Source: CAVPDE01 sp964580575 (GTDB lineage Bacteria; Desulfobacterota; DSM-4660; Desulfatiglandales; HGW-15). Taken from it: DNA of 43,542 bases. Shown piece after piece: positions 7,824 to 16,231 of the stretch. The position numbers were made by a program, and so were the translations under genes. Where the stretch lies: positions 1-43,542 of the forward strand of contig CAZOLJ010000039.1 in NCBI GenBank assembly GCA_964580575.1, written 5' to 3'. Positions within the stretch are counted from its first letter, which is position 1. Every line of letters starts with the position of its first letter. The notes under the pieces were generated by a model. It did no database searches and had not been told where the DNA came from. It saw only the letters and a program-made list of their open reading frames with translations.

Positions 7824-8435
7824 GGTCATCCCTCCTCCAAAAAGGTCAACAGGTTCACGTCCCTTGAGATGATCGCCATCTCATGCCTTTTTCCTAAGCG
7901 GTACGAATTCCGTGACCGCCGTTGTGGAGCCATTGTTACAAGAAACCGACTTCTAATTTAGGCAGAGTGAAATAATCCTTATTAACGCCCCTAATAAAAG
8001 GTGGGAATACAGGCTTTTGTCAGGACGCAAGACTAGCGGAAAAAGGAATCCAATTCAATCAAAAAATATGGAAAAAGAAGAAGACAGAATACAGCCTAGC
8101 CGCTGGCCGCCGGGGCGGCCAGTTTGATCGTCAAAGAAACTTGTTGGCTTCGCGAGAAGCCATCTCGGTCGTCACTCCCGCGAAGGCCGGAGTCCAGAAC
8201 AGAATAGAAAGACGGATTCCCGCCTTCGCAGGAATGACAGAAAAACGCGTTTTCCGACTGCTCGCGAGACCATAGATTTCGCGAAGTTTCATACAAGGAG
8301 ACAGCAGTCAGTAGCATAGCGAAGGCAGGAACATTGGTGGATTGGGGTGCTTCATACCAACCTAACCATTCCTTGACTTGACCTGTGCAGGTGATTAATT
8401 TCAACTCAATAAATCTAGTCTATCTTCAGGATCCT
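7824..8435. other. Divergent intergenic region, no gene recognised
   Basis: About 610 bases separate the binding-protein gene (minus) from the J-protein gene (plus). Nothing coding is convincing here: one minus-strand frame (8096-8404) mostly covers a repeat. A GCGGT...ACCGC dyad lies at 7898-7919 about 75 bases upstream of the binding-protein start. The region 7940-8090 is A/T-rich and is the likely promoter zone, but no strong -35/-10 pair could be defended. A REP-like inverted repeat is at 8170-8238. Confidence 0.6.
8170..8238. repeat. REP-like inverted repeat
   Basis: Two arms of about 25 bases match in inverted orientation at roughly 21 of 25 positions: the left starts GTCACTCCCGCGAAGG (8170) and the right ends CTTCGCAGGAATGAC (8238), with a 17-base loop. 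The family (GTCATTCCCGCGAAAGCGGG type) is widespread as an intergenic palindrome in proteobacteria. Confidence 0.75.
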
Positions 8436-9371
8436 ATGCAAGGTAAAGACTATTACAAAATTCTCGAAGTCCCTCGAACCGCGACTCAAGAAGAACTCAA
8501 GAAATCCTACCGCAAGCTGGCCATGAAGTATCACCCGGACAGAAACAAGGGTGACAAGACAGCCGAGTCCAAGTTCAAGCAAATCAATGAAGCGTATGCG
8601 GTCCTGAGCAACGAGGAGAAGAGAAAGCAGTACGACACCTTCGGCGCCGAGGGCTTTGGCCGTCGATTCAGTCAGGAGGACATTTTCCGGGACTTCGATT
8701 TTTCGAGCATCTTCAAAGAATTCGGTTTCGGAGGAAGCGGAAACATTTTAAGCCAGTTCTTCGGAGGCACGGGCCAGGGGTTTTCCGGAGCCCGCGGCTA
8801 CGGCCGTGATGCCGGGTTTCAAGGGTTTCAGGGTCGGCCCCAGATGATTAGAGGCCAGGATCTCACCTATGAGCTGGCTTTGCCCCTCGAAGAGGCAGCC
8901 GCATCGACCACCAAAGTGATCTCCTACCGCGAAGGCGGGAAGCAGGAGACCGTGTCGGTCAAAGTGCCGGCAGGAATTTCTACGGGCAAGAAACTGAGAC
9001 TCTCGGGCAAGGGCGCAGCCAGTCCCCATGGAGGTCCCAGCGGCGACCTCTATGTTCTCATCCGTGTTCTCGATCACCCGGTTTTCAAAAGGGAGGGTGA
9101 TGATCTTGTGCTAACCAAGGAAATCAAGTTCACTGAAGCCCTTGCAGGTATAGAGATCGAGGTGGCCACCATTGACCAGAAAACTCTTCGTCTTAAAATA
9201 CCCGCTGGAACTCAGAACCATGCGAAGTTCAGGATGAAAGGCTACGGCATGCCCCGCATGGACGGGGAGGGCCGGGGCGATGCCTATGTCCAGGTATCCG
9301 TTGCTGTGCCGACCAAGCTGAACAAGAAACAGAAAGCGCTTCTCAAGGAGATGGAAGAGGCGGGATTCTAA
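8436..9371 (+). CDS. CbpA-type J-domain co-chaperone
   Basis: A 311-residue class II (type B) Hsp40. The J-domain occupies residues 3-70 with the HPD tripeptide at 33-35, which stimulates DnaK ATPase activity. A Gly/Phe-rich stretch follows (about 85-150), then the two beta-domain client-binding region (about 155-300). The zinc-finger CxxCxGxG repeats of DnaJ proper are absent, so this is CbpA-like. The ATG at 8436 is chosen because the J-domain starts immediately after it and a TCAGGA lies six bases upstream; an earlier in-frame ATG at 8385 adds 17 unrelated residues. It abuts the next gene with no spacing, suggesting co-translation. Confidence 0.88.
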   Translation: MQGKDYYKILEVPRTATQEELKKSYRKLAMKYHPDRNKGDKTAESKFKQINEAYAVLSNEEKRKQYDTFGAEGFGRRFSQEDIFRDFDFSSIFKEFGFGGSGNILSQFFGGTGQGFSGARGYGRDAGFQGFQGRPQMIRGQDLTYELALPLEEAAASTTKVISYREGGKQETVSVKVPAGISTGKKLRLSGKGAASPHGGPSGDLYVLIRVLDHPVFKREGDDLVLTKEIKFTEALAGIEIEVATIDQKTLRLKIPAGTQNHAKFRMKGYGMPRMDGEGRGDAYVQVSVAVPTKLNKKQKALLKEMEEAGF

Positions 9372-10343
9372 ATGAAGGTCCTGTGCGTGTTCTCGGGCGG
9401 GCTGGACAGCATGCTCGCCTCACAAATCATCCGGGCCCAGGGAATCGAAGTCCTGGGCCTTTTCTTTGAAACGCCCTTTTTCTCGTCCCATCGGGCGAGG
9501 AGATCGGCAGAGGCCATCCAGCTCCCCTTCAAAGTCGTTGATCTGACCGAACCCCACCTTGAAGTGGTCAAGCATCCAGCCCACGGTTACGGCGGGAACA
9601 TGAATCCCTGCATCGACTGTCATGCTCTCATGCTTCGCAAAGCAGGCCAGATGCTCGAAGAGGAAGGAGCGGCCTTCGTCATTACCGGCGAAGTCCTGGG
9701 GCAAAGACCCATGTCCCAGAACCTCAAGGCCCTTTCCATCGTGGCCACTCAGAGCGGTTTTCCGCGGCTCATCTTGAGACCTCTTTCCGCCAAACTCCTT
9801 CAGATGACGCTTCCTGAGGAGAGAGGCTGGGTCCAGAGGGATCTCCTGTTGAATTTTTCAGGAAGAAGCCGAAAACCGCAAATGGAGCTTGCCCGAAAAC
9901 TCAACATCACGGATTACCCCTCCCCTGCAGGAGGATGCCTTCTCACCGATCCTATTTTCTCCAAACGTCTGAAAGATCTCTTTTCCAATGAGCCGAACTT
10001 CGAGATTCGTGAAATAGAACTCATGAAAGTGGGGCGCCACTTCAGGCTCGGTCCCCACGCAAGACTCGTGGTGGGAAGGAACAAAGGCGAAAACGAGACC
10101 CTTGTTTCCCTGGGAAAACCCGAGGACCTCTTGCTCTTTGCGCGATCCGCTCCAGGGCCGAGCGTTCTGGCCTTGGGGCATCTCACGCCGGAGATGGAGC
10201 TCCTCGCTGCCCGGATCACGGCCTCTTACAGCGACGCGAAAGAGGGGGAACAAACTGAAGTCGGGCTTGCGACAAAAGGCGGGGGAAAAACCGTTTCGGT
10301 CGAAAAGCTTCCCAAGAGCGAATTCCAAAAGATGATGATTTGA
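9372..10343 (+). CDS. PP-loop tRNA-thiolase-like protein (MnmA/ThiI superfamily)
   Basis: A 323-residue protein with an N-terminal PP-loop SGGLDS (residues 8-13), the ATP-pyrophosphatase motif of tRNA thiolation enzymes. Candidate catalytic cysteines are C80 and C83 (NPCIDCH) and C189 (AGGCLLTD), an arrangement like the nucleophile and persulfide cysteines of thiouridylases. The C-terminal third (about 205-300) resembles the small RNA-binding add-on found in this protein family in anaerobes. It is shorter than MnmA and lacks a THUMP domain, so the exact tRNA position modified cannot be named. The start codon follows the J-protein stop codon directly. Confidence 0.7.
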   Translation: MKVLCVFSGGLDSMLASQIIRAQGIEVLGLFFETPFFSSHRARRSAEAIQLPFKVVDLTEPHLEVVKHPAHGYGGNMNPCIDCHALMLRKAGQMLEEEGAAFVITGEVLGQRPMSQNLKALSIVATQSGFPRLILRPLSAKLLQMTLPEERGWVQRDLLLNFSGRSRKPQMELARKLNITDYPSPAGGCLLTDPIFSKRLKDLFSNEPNFEIREIELMKVGRHFRLGPHARLVVGRNKGENETLVSLGKPEDLLLFARSAPGPSVLALGHLTPEMELLAARITASYSDAKEGEQTEVGLATKGGGKTVSVEKLPKSEFQKMMI

Positions 10344-10354
10344 AACCAACCATT

Positions 10355-10418
10355 GTCATTTCGAGCGAAGCGAGAAATCCTGAGAATCAAGATTCCTCGG
10401 CTAACGCCTCGGAATGAC
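10355..10418. repeat. Inverted repeat (TCATTTCGAGCGAAGCGAGA family)
   Basis: Left arm begins GTCATTTCGAGCGAAG at 10355 and right arm ends GCCTCGGAATGAC at 10418, forming an imperfect palindrome with a short centre. It lies between two convergent genes and might double as a transcription barrier. A larger member of the same family is at 11466-11619. Confidence 0.7.
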
Positions 10419-10449
10419 TTTGTCGGATAGCTTTTGATGGAAAGCGCGT

Positions 10450-11292
10450 TTATTGCCGGAGGAACCGTTGCAGGAAGGGCTTTGCCTTGATCTCTTCTAT
10501 CTTCTGCTGGCTCAGCCTTATGACTTTCTCGTATTCTGTGATTTCGGCCTCGGCCTTGTGAACTCTTTGGTCCAGGGCGTGAACCTTCACGTTCAGATCC
10601 ATAATTTCCAGCTTCTGCTGCCGGCTCAGATTGTCTCCTTGTGAGGATTCAATTCTGCCGGAAAGCTCATCCCTTTCCTTTCTTAGCGACTCGATTTGTG
10701 CTCTCTTAGATTGGATGGTCGCCTTGTTTTCAGCAATCTGGTTCTGAAGGCTTCCTTCTCTGTCCATGGTCACGCCGAGGTAGATCGCCGGACCCAAAGC
10801 CAGAAGGAAAAGGAGAACAACGAGTTTGATGACCAGGGAAACCACGGAGGAAGCAAGACTGCCCGCGGTCTTAGCTCCCTTCACGACGGCTTCCTTTTTC
10901 GTGTACTCCTCGACCTCTCCTTCGACTTTACCCTTGATCATCCTGATCGCCTGAGTCAATACCCCGACGGTCTCCTCCAGTTCCGCTCCGAGAGTCCCGA
11001 CCGTGCACTTGTCCGTAACCCTGCGGTCAGGGGCCTGAAGAAAGCCCGCTTGAGAGTGCAGGTCGTCCAGGATGCTGTCCGTATCCACATCTTCCACGAA
11101 TTTGCCGACAAACCTCATCTTGAGAGAAAGAATGTCTTCCCTCAAGTGATCGAGGGACTCGTCTATCGCATGGCCGATTTTCACGAGAAACACTTCTTCG
11201 CAGAGAAAGGCCTTTCCAAGACTCAGAAGGATCGCTTTGTTTCTGATCTCGTGAAGTGCGGCAAACGTCGGCAAGGGGGCTACGGCACTCAT
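10450..11292 (-). CDS. Membrane-anchored coiled-coil protein, function unknown
   Basis: A 280-residue protein not matched to any family I recognise. Residues 1-140 are mixed charged helices with two cysteines; residues about 148-174 form one strongly hydrophobic transmembrane segment; residues about 181-270 are a Glu/Lys/Gln-rich heptad-patterned coiled coil. The start at 11292 (ATG, GAGGA upstream) is preferred; the frame extends to a TTG at 11343, but that extension lies in a palindromic stretch. It is convergent with the thiolase-like gene and divergent from rseC. A reasonable promoter is seen at 11368-11397. A scaffolding or membrane-tethering role is only a guess from architecture. Confidence 0.7.
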   Translation of the reverse strand: MSAVAPLPTFAALHEIRNKAILLSLGKAFLCEEVFLVKIGHAIDESLDHLREDILSLKMRFVGKFVEDVDTDSILDDLHSQAGFLQAPDRRVTDKCTVGTLGAELEETVGVLTQAIRMIKGKVEGEVEEYTKKEAVVKGAKTAGSLASSVVSLVIKLVVLLFLLALGPAIYLGVTMDREGSLQNQIAENKATIQSKRAQIESLRKERDELSGRIESSQGDNLSRQQKLEIMDLNVKVHALDQRVHKAEAEITEYEKVIRLSQQKIEEIKAKPFLQRFLRQ

Positions 11293-11367
11293 GTTTCCAC
11301 GTCCTCGGTCATCAGGAAATGGTCCCTCCCTCAGAGGGACCAACGAGTCTGGTGTGCAACATAGTGA

Positions 11368-11397
11368 ATTCTATCACATTAATTCTGCTCTTGTCAC
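11368..11397 (-). promoter_or_regulatory. Putative sigma70-type promoter for the 10450-11292 gene
   Basis: On the minus strand GTGACA (-35, five of six matches) is followed by an 18-base spacer and TAGAAT (-10, five of six). It lies about 75 bases upstream of the ATG at 11292. Confidence 0.5.
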
Positions 11398-11465
11398 CAA
11401 TTTTCATAACCCTTTTGATTCCCTTCCACCTCCCTCAACCCTCCCAGCAAGAGATTGTGGGGCAT

Positions 11466-11619
11466 GTCATTTCGAGTCCCTGTTTTGTCGGGGCGAGAAA
11501 TCCAATGCGGAGCATTATCCCGAACGAAGAGAGGGATCGGTCAATTGCCCTTAGATCCTTCGCCTTGCTCAGGATGACTCGCCAAGGCGAGTCAGATTTC
11601 TCCCTTCGGTCGAAATGAC
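11466..11619. repeat. MITE-like inverted repeat of about 154 bases
   Basis: The ends are complementary: GTCATTTCGA at the left (from 11466) and TCGAAATGAC at the right (to 11619), with further internal palindromic blocks (ACTCGCC/GGCGAGT at 11577-11593). It occupies most of the spacer between the unknown membrane protein gene and rseC and shares its outer sequence with the element at 10355-10418. It carries no gene. Confidence 0.65.
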
Positions 11620-11688
11620 AGAAAACCGAGTCTCTCAGAATTGTGACTCTCCCTCCAAGGAATGGGCCCTTCTTTCAGAAGAAAGAGG

Positions 11689-11697
11689 TGTTATAAT
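11689..11697 (+). promoter_or_regulatory. Extended -10 promoter for rseC
   Basis: TG-T-TATAAT is a perfect extended -10 element 36 bases upstream of the rseC ATG. No good -35 hexamer is present at 16-18 bases, as is usual for extended -10 promoters. Confidence 0.55.
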
Positions 11698-11733
11698 GTG
11701 AGCAACCGCTGGGGTGCAGAGAGGAAAGGCGCC

Positions 11734-12204
11734 ATGATCAACGAAAGAGGTGTGATAGAAAGAATCCTTCAAAACAAGGCAGTGATCAAAATCCAGAGAA
11801 GCCCTGACTGCCAGACCTGTGAAGCCAGGGGCTCCTGCCATGCAGAGGGCGACAGGAACATGCTGGTAGAGGTGGAAAACCAACTCCACGCCAAGGAAGG
11901 GGACACTGTGGAGGTAAGCATGCCCACGGGATCTGTGGCCAAGATGGCCTTAGTGGTCTATCTCGGGCCTGTGGGGGCACTGATCGCAGGGGCCTTTGCA
12001 GGGGATGCCTTGGGTCGATCCTTCCAGTTGGACTCCCCTCTGGCTCCCGTCATTGGGGGGCTCGTGCTTCTTGCAGCAAGTCTCCTCGCTCTCAAAGGGT
12101 ATGACCGGTTCGCTAAGTCCCGTCCCGAATACCACCCCCACATGACCAGAATTCTTGCTACTGGACCTGAGCCTGCCGCCCCTCCATCCGGCGATAGCAG
12201 ATAA
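11734..12204 (+). CDS. rseC: RseC/MucC family protein
   Basis: A 156-residue inner-membrane protein of the SoxR-reducing-system RseC family. The N-terminal cytoplasmic part carries the cysteine cluster CQTCEARGSCH, typical of the family; two transmembrane segments follow (about 65-85 and 92-112). The start at 11734 has GAGGAAAG upstream and removes a non-conserved extension. In other proteobacteria RseC works with Rnf/Rsx complexes, so its position beside the rnf genes is meaningful, although it is on the opposite strand. Its last 47 bases overlap the last 47 bases of rnfB tail to tail. Confidence 0.85.
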   Translation: MINERGVIERILQNKAVIKIQRSPDCQTCEARGSCHAEGDRNMLVEVENQLHAKEGDTVEVSMPTGSVAKMALVVYLGPVGALIAGAFAGDALGRSFQLDSPLAPVIGGLVLLAASLLALKGYDRFAKSRPEYHPHMTRILATGPEPAAPPSGDSR

Positions 12205-14221
12205 GCCCGCACTGGAGGCAGCGCTTCGATTCCTCAAGGGCCTGTTTCTGAGAATAGCCTGTGGCGATTTCCGCATTCGGATCCGCCACCCGTCGTTCTT
12301 CCGATATTTCCGGCATTTCAACGCGACGAGAGGGCGCGACCGGTTCGATCTCCCTGAGCGTCAAGACCTCTGTGGTTTTCCGGATCATACGGACAGGCGC
12401 CTCCACAGGATTGCCGGTCAAGAATTTGTGAACTGAGTTGGCCGCCCTCCGGCCGGCACCGATGGCCTCTACGACCGCTTTGTAATCACTCATGGCTTCA
12501 CCGGGCCGGAAAATCCCGATGTCCTCGCCGGCAAAGGGACTCGGGTAGGGGGTCAGAGTCTCCCACTGGGTCGCGCCCTGTTCCTGAACGCCCTCTTCGG
12601 TTTCGGCTTTCCGGGGGACGTAGATGAGTTCGGGGAACCGTCCGGCACCGGTCAAGAGAATGTCCGCAGGGATGGTCTCCCTCTCTGCTTCAGTCCCATC
12701 CGTAGACAAACGCACCACCTCCACCTGGGTCAACGCCGAGCCCTCACCCATCATCTTGGTCAGAGCGCTCTGGAAGTGGAACCGAATGCCTTCCTGTTCC
12801 GCCTCAGCAAGCTCCTTCTCAGCGTAAGCCGCCTGATCGCGGGACTTCCTCATCACGATCCGGACGCTCTTTGCCCCTTCTTTGATACACTCCCTGGCTG
12901 CTTCAAGGGCTGCCTTTCCTCCGCCCAGGATCATCACGTGTTTGCCAAGGCCGGGTTTTTCCCCTGTTCTTTGCTTCAGAATAAAATCCAGGAGAAACTG
13001 CACGCCGGGTAAAGCGTGTTCCCGCTCTCTCTCGGAGATCTGGGTGTCCCAACCGCCGGTAGCGACAAAGACCGCGTCGAAGCCCTCTTTCAGGAGGGAC
13101 TCCACGGTGAAATTCTTGCCCAGCTTTTGATTGGTCTTCGCCTGGACACCGGCATCGAGGATGCCGTTGATTTCCCAGTCCAGAACGTCCTGGGGCAAAC
13201 GGTTCTCCGCAAGACCTGTGCGGAGCAGTCCTCCAAGTCTCGGAGACCCTTCATAGATCACTGCATCATGGCCCACCCGATTGATGAAATACGCGGCCGT
13301 CAAGCCCTCGGCACCGCCGCCGACGACGGCCACGCGCTTTCCGCTCTCAGGGGCTCTGGGAATCTGGATTCTCATACCGGACTTCATCTCATAGTCAGCG
13401 GCGTAGCGTTTCAGGTAATTGATGGCCACAGGTTCATCCACCAGGTTTCGTCGGCACTCAAACTCACAGGGGTGCACGCAGATGCGGCCGCACACCAGGG
13501 GGAAGGGGTTGGTCTCCTTGATCACCTGCACAGCACCCAGAGGATCGCCTTCGCTTATTTTCCGGATGTAGACGGGAATCTCTATGCCCGCAGGGCAGGA
13601 ACGCTGGCAGGGCGCCGTGCACTGATCCAGAGTGTACTCGCGGCCGATCCGCCTCGAGTTGGAGCTCAGGGTAATGATATTCTTGGGGCAGATTCTTTCA
13701 CAGGTGCCACACCCCGTGCACTTGGCGAGATTCACGACCGGCAGATTGTCCGGGCCCATGGAAAGGGCGTCAAAGGGGCAGGCTCTCGCACACGTTCCCA
13801 GGCCCACGCACCCGATGGGACACACCTTTGAGCCGCCGCTCAGGAGGACCGCAGCCCTGCAATCCCGCACGCCCTCGTAGAGAAACTTGAGATCCGCATC
13901 CTGGACCCCGTAGGTGCAGCCCGGCCTGGCGAAATCCGGCTCGCGCGCTCCAATGGAGACGCCCAGGACAGCGGCAATAGCCGCTGCCACATCCGGGCCG
14001 CCCGCCACGCAGGAGGAGGCGGACGATTTCCCCTTCACAATGGCTTCTGCATTGGCCCCGCAGCCGGCAAACCCGCAGCCGCCGCAATTGGCCCCGGGCA
14101 GGGCTTCGGTCAACGCTTCAATCTTGGGGTCCACAAAAACATAAAATGCCTTGGCAGCCACGGCTAACCCGATGCCGCAGAGAGCTCCCAACCCACCCAA
14201 CACAATCAGTCCTGTTAACAT
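12158..14221 (-). CDS. rnfB: RnfB fused to a GltD/NfnB-like FAD pyridine-nucleotide oxidoreductase
   Basis: A 687-residue fusion; RnfB alone is usually 190-330 residues. Residues 1-30 are the RnfB membrane anchor; 45-71 hold the four-cysteine cluster CGGCGFAGC...C; two ferredoxin-type [4Fe-4S] motifs follow (about 134-149 and 168-179). From residue 200 the protein changes into the GltD/NfnB architecture: a cysteine-rich N-terminal Fe-S domain (CTAPCQRSCPAG, CGRICVHPCEFEC), an FAD dinucleotide fold (VVGGGAEGLTAA, about 299-310), an NAD(P) fold (ILGGGKAALEAARE, about 431-444) and a closing FAD segment (EAIGAGRRAANSV). The extreme C-terminus has a further CLQCGLIC pair. It is the last gene of the rnf set. 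Inferred role: ferredoxin entry to Rnf combined with NAD(P)H chemistry on one polypeptide. Confidence 0.9.
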   Translation of the reverse strand: MLTGLIVLGGLGALCGIGLAVAAKAFYVFVDPKIEALTEALPGANCGGCGFAGCGANAEAIVKGKSSASSCVAGGPDVAAAIAAVLGVSIGAREPDFARPGCTYGVQDADLKFLYEGVRDCRAAVLLSGGSKVCPIGCVGLGTCARACPFDALSMGPDNLPVVNLAKCTGCGTCERICPKNIITLSSNSRRIGREYTLDQCTAPCQRSCPAGIEIPVYIRKISEGDPLGAVQVIKETNPFPLVCGRICVHPCEFECRRNLVDEPVAINYLKRYAADYEMKSGMRIQIPRAPESGKRVAVVGGGAEGLTAAYFINRVGHDAVIYEGSPRLGGLLRTGLAENRLPQDVLDWEINGILDAGVQAKTNQKLGKNFTVESLLKEGFDAVFVATGGWDTQISEREREHALPGVQFLLDFILKQRTGEKPGLGKHVMILGGGKAALEAARECIKEGAKSVRIVMRKSRDQAAYAEKELAEAEQEGIRFHFQSALTKMMGEGSALTQVEVVRLSTDGTEAERETIPADILLTGAGRFPELIYVPRKAETEEGVQEQGATQWETLTPYPSPFAGEDIGIFRPGEAMSDYKAVVEAIGAGRRAANSVHKFLTGNPVEAPVRMIRKTTEVLTLREIEPVAPSRRVEMPEISEERRVADPNAEIATGYSQKQALEESKRCLQCGLICYRRMEGRQAQVQ

Positions 14222-14289
14222 TCAATGCCTCCTCGAAACTCCACCGGGAACCACATTTCCAAATCCTCTCTGTGAAGCCGTGCGACAAC

Positions 14290-14389
14290 TCCTCTCCCCT
14301 CCCTCGGGGAGGGGGAAACACACAAGCCGGGGAATATTCCCCCCCTCTTTTCCACCCCCTCCTTTCCTCCCCCGTCAAGGGGGAGGAAA
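14290..14389. repeat. C/G-rich hairpins between rnfA and rnfB
   Basis: Two hairpins fill most of the 218-base rnfA-rnfB gap. The first is CCCCTCCC/GGGGAGGG near 14296-14314. The second, 14363-14389, has perfect 11-base arms (TTTCCTCCCCC/GGGGGAGGAAA) and a five-base loop. Neither is followed by a U-run, so they look more like mRNA-processing or partial-attenuation hairpins than intrinsic terminators. Similar C/G-rich stretches occur at 25621-25688 and 30908-30945. Confidence 0.65.
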
Positions 14390-14439
14390 ATCAGAATTCA
14401 ACGATCCCTCCGTGACGCTGTTACACGGAATATCGAGCA

Positions 14440-15015
14440 TCACGCCATTCCTTTGAAGGCGTAGAAAGCCAGCGACATCATCCCCGCAGTCACCAGACCG
14501 ATGGAGGTCTCCCTCAGAGGTTTCGGAACCCTCGCGAGAAGAATGCGTTCCCGGACCGCCGCAAAAAGGATCAGGGCAAGGCCGAACCCCGCAGGATAAG
14601 CAAATGAAGAAACCAGGGTCTGGATAAAACTGTACTCTTCATTGATATTGATGAAGCAAACCCCCAGTACCGCGCAGTTCGTGGTGATCAGGGGCAGGTA
14701 AATCCCCAGCCCCGCATAAAGAGTGGGAATATATTTTCTGAGATACATCTCCACGAATTGGACCAACGTCGCAATCACAAGGATAAAGGCGAGGGTTCTC
14801 AAGTACTGCACATCAAAAGGCTTGAGAACGATATACTCCACCACCCAGGTGGCCGCCCCTGCCATCACCAACACAAAAATGACGCCCCCCGTCATCCCCA
14901 CAGCGGTCTCCATTTTCTTCGAGACTCCGAGAAAGGGGCAGTTGCCGAGGTACTGCATGAGCAGAATGTTGTTCACGAAGATACAGCTGATGATCAACCC
15001 GATGTAGTCTCCCAT
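14440..15015 (-). CDS. rnfA: Rnf electron transport complex subunit RnfA
   Basis: A 191-residue integral membrane protein with six predicted transmembrane segments. Family features include the NNILLMQYLGNCPFLGVS stretch near the N-terminus and LPLITTNCAVLGV in mid-protein; the cysteines in these two segments are those that, in RnfA/NqrE-type pairs, coordinate an intramembrane iron-sulfur centre with RnfE. It lies 13 bases after rnfE, with GGGGAGAAG upstream of the ATG. Confidence 0.95.
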   Translation of the reverse strand: MGDYIGLIISCIFVNNILLMQYLGNCPFLGVSKKMETAVGMTGGVIFVLVMAGAATWVVEYIVLKPFDVQYLRTLAFILVIATLVQFVEMYLRKYIPTLYAGLGIYLPLITTNCAVLGVCFININEEYSFIQTLVSSFAYPAGFGLALILFAAVRERILLARVPKPLRETSIGLVTAGMMSLAFYAFKGMA

Positions 15016-15028
15016 GGCTTCTTCTCCC

Positions 15029-15622
15029 CTACTTCTTACCGAGCAGGTTCATAAGGCAGAGCATGAGGCCAAGACACACAAAAGCGCCCGGCGCTGTGAC
15101 CATAAAGGTAAAAGGCTCGAAGGAGGGGCCGAACACCGCCTTGTTCAGGAAGGTTCCGTTCCCCAGGATTTCACGAATAATGGCCAACACGGTCAGGGAA
15201 ATGGTGAATCCGAGTCCCATCCCCAAGCCGTCTGCAATGGAAGGGACCACGCCGTTCTTGGAGGCAAAGGCTTCAGCCCGACCCAGCAGAATGCAGTTGA
15301 CCACGATGAGAGGGATAAAAATCCCCATCTCCTGAAAGAGAGAGTACGCGTACGCCTGCATGACCAATTCGACGATGATGACAAAAGTCGCAACCACCAC
15401 AATGAAACAAGCGATCCTCACATTCTTGGGGATCACTTTGCGCAGCATGGAAATCAGGATGTTGGAACACACCAGCACAAAGGTCACCGCTATCCCCATG
15501 CCAAAACCATTGTCCACCGATTTCGTCATAGCCAACGTGGGACAAAGCCCCAGGACAAGGCGATAAGGGGGAACCTCGTTCCACAGCCCCTTCGTAAATT
15601 CTTGAAGCACGGTCTTCGCCAT
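15029..15622 (-). CDS. rnfE: Rnf electron transport complex subunit RnfE
   Basis: A 197-residue polytopic membrane protein homologous to RnfA. Recognisable segments are NPVxxLG-like VLGLCPTLAMTKSVDNG and IPLIVVNCILLGRAEAFAS, each with the conserved cysteine that lines the RnfA/RnfE interface. It sits between rnfG and rnfA with 14-base and 13-base gaps, in the canonical order D-G-E-A. Confidence 0.95.
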   Translation of the reverse strand: MAKTVLQEFTKGLWNEVPPYRLVLGLCPTLAMTKSVDNGFGMGIAVTFVLVCSNILISMLRKVIPKNVRIACFIVVVATFVIIVELVMQAYAYSLFQEMGIFIPLIVVNCILLGRAEAFASKNGVVPSIADGLGMGLGFTISLTVLAIIREILGNGTFLNKAVFGPSFEPFTFMVTAPGAFVCLGLMLCLMNLLGKK

Positions 15623-15636
15623 AATCCGGTTTCTCC

Positions 15637-16230
15637 TTAACTCTTGGTGGATTTTGTCTTTTCAACGATGCTCGATTTAAGCCGCCGGTAGATTTCGCCC
15701 GAGGAAACCACGGCTCCACATACCCCTCGAGACGAAACGGTGGCGCCGCTCAGCGCATCAATCTTGCCCCCCTCAGCTTTGACTTTGAAAGGCTCGCTGA
15801 TGGGCTGGCCTTTAAATTGAGCCGCAAATTTAGTATCTGTTTTTGCCCTGGATCCCACGCCGGGGGTTTCGCGATGGGTGGTTACCCCCACGCCGACGAT
15901 CTCATCCTTTTCAATATTCACAGCCACCACCACTCCAATGTCGCCGCCATAGCCTTTTCCGGAGCTTTCGAAGGCCACCGTGTTTGGTTTTCCGTCAAAA
16001 AACCCGACGAAAAAACTCCTCTCCTCTTTGCCGTCTTTGATCTTGAATCGGGTCGTGAGAGGATCATTGGAGCATCCCTTCAAGATCTCCATAACAGCCG
16101 GTCCTTTGACGAACTTGATCTGCTGGTACTCGATTCGCTCCTTGGTGCCGGCCCTCACACCTGCAAGGAGCCCCCCCGAGATGGCACCGAACAGAGTGAC
16201 GACTACAAAAAGCTTCAACATCTCACGCAT
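15637..16230 (-). CDS. rnfG: Rnf electron transport complex subunit RnfG
   Basis: A 197-residue protein with one N-terminal membrane anchor (residues 7-25) and a periplasmic FMN-binding domain. The covalent flavin attachment motif SGATVSS is intact at 161-167, with T164 the expected phosphodiester-linked residue. The THRETPGVGS segment typical of RnfG is also present. One base separates its start from the rnfD stop, so the two are almost certainly translated together. Confidence 0.95.
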   Translation of the reverse strand: MREMLKLFVVVTLFGAISGGLLAGVRAGTKERIEYQQIKFVKGPAVMEILKGCSNDPLTTRFKIKDGKEERSFFVGFFDGKPNTVAFESSGKGYGGDIGVVVAVNIEKDEIVGVGVTTHRETPGVGSRAKTDTKFAAQFKGQPISEPFKVKAEGGKIDALSGATVSSRGVCGAVVSSGEIYRRLKSSIVEKTKSTKS

Positions 16231-16231
16231 G

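Noticed and set aside
8096..8404. A 102-codon minus-strand frame in the spacer before the J-protein gene
   Set aside because: It mainly translates the REP-like inverted repeat at 8170-8238 and shows no protein-like features.
14363..14389. Intrinsic terminator between rnfA and rnfB
   Set aside because: The stem is strong, but no U-run follows on the minus strand, and rnfB is expected to be expressed with the other rnf genes.
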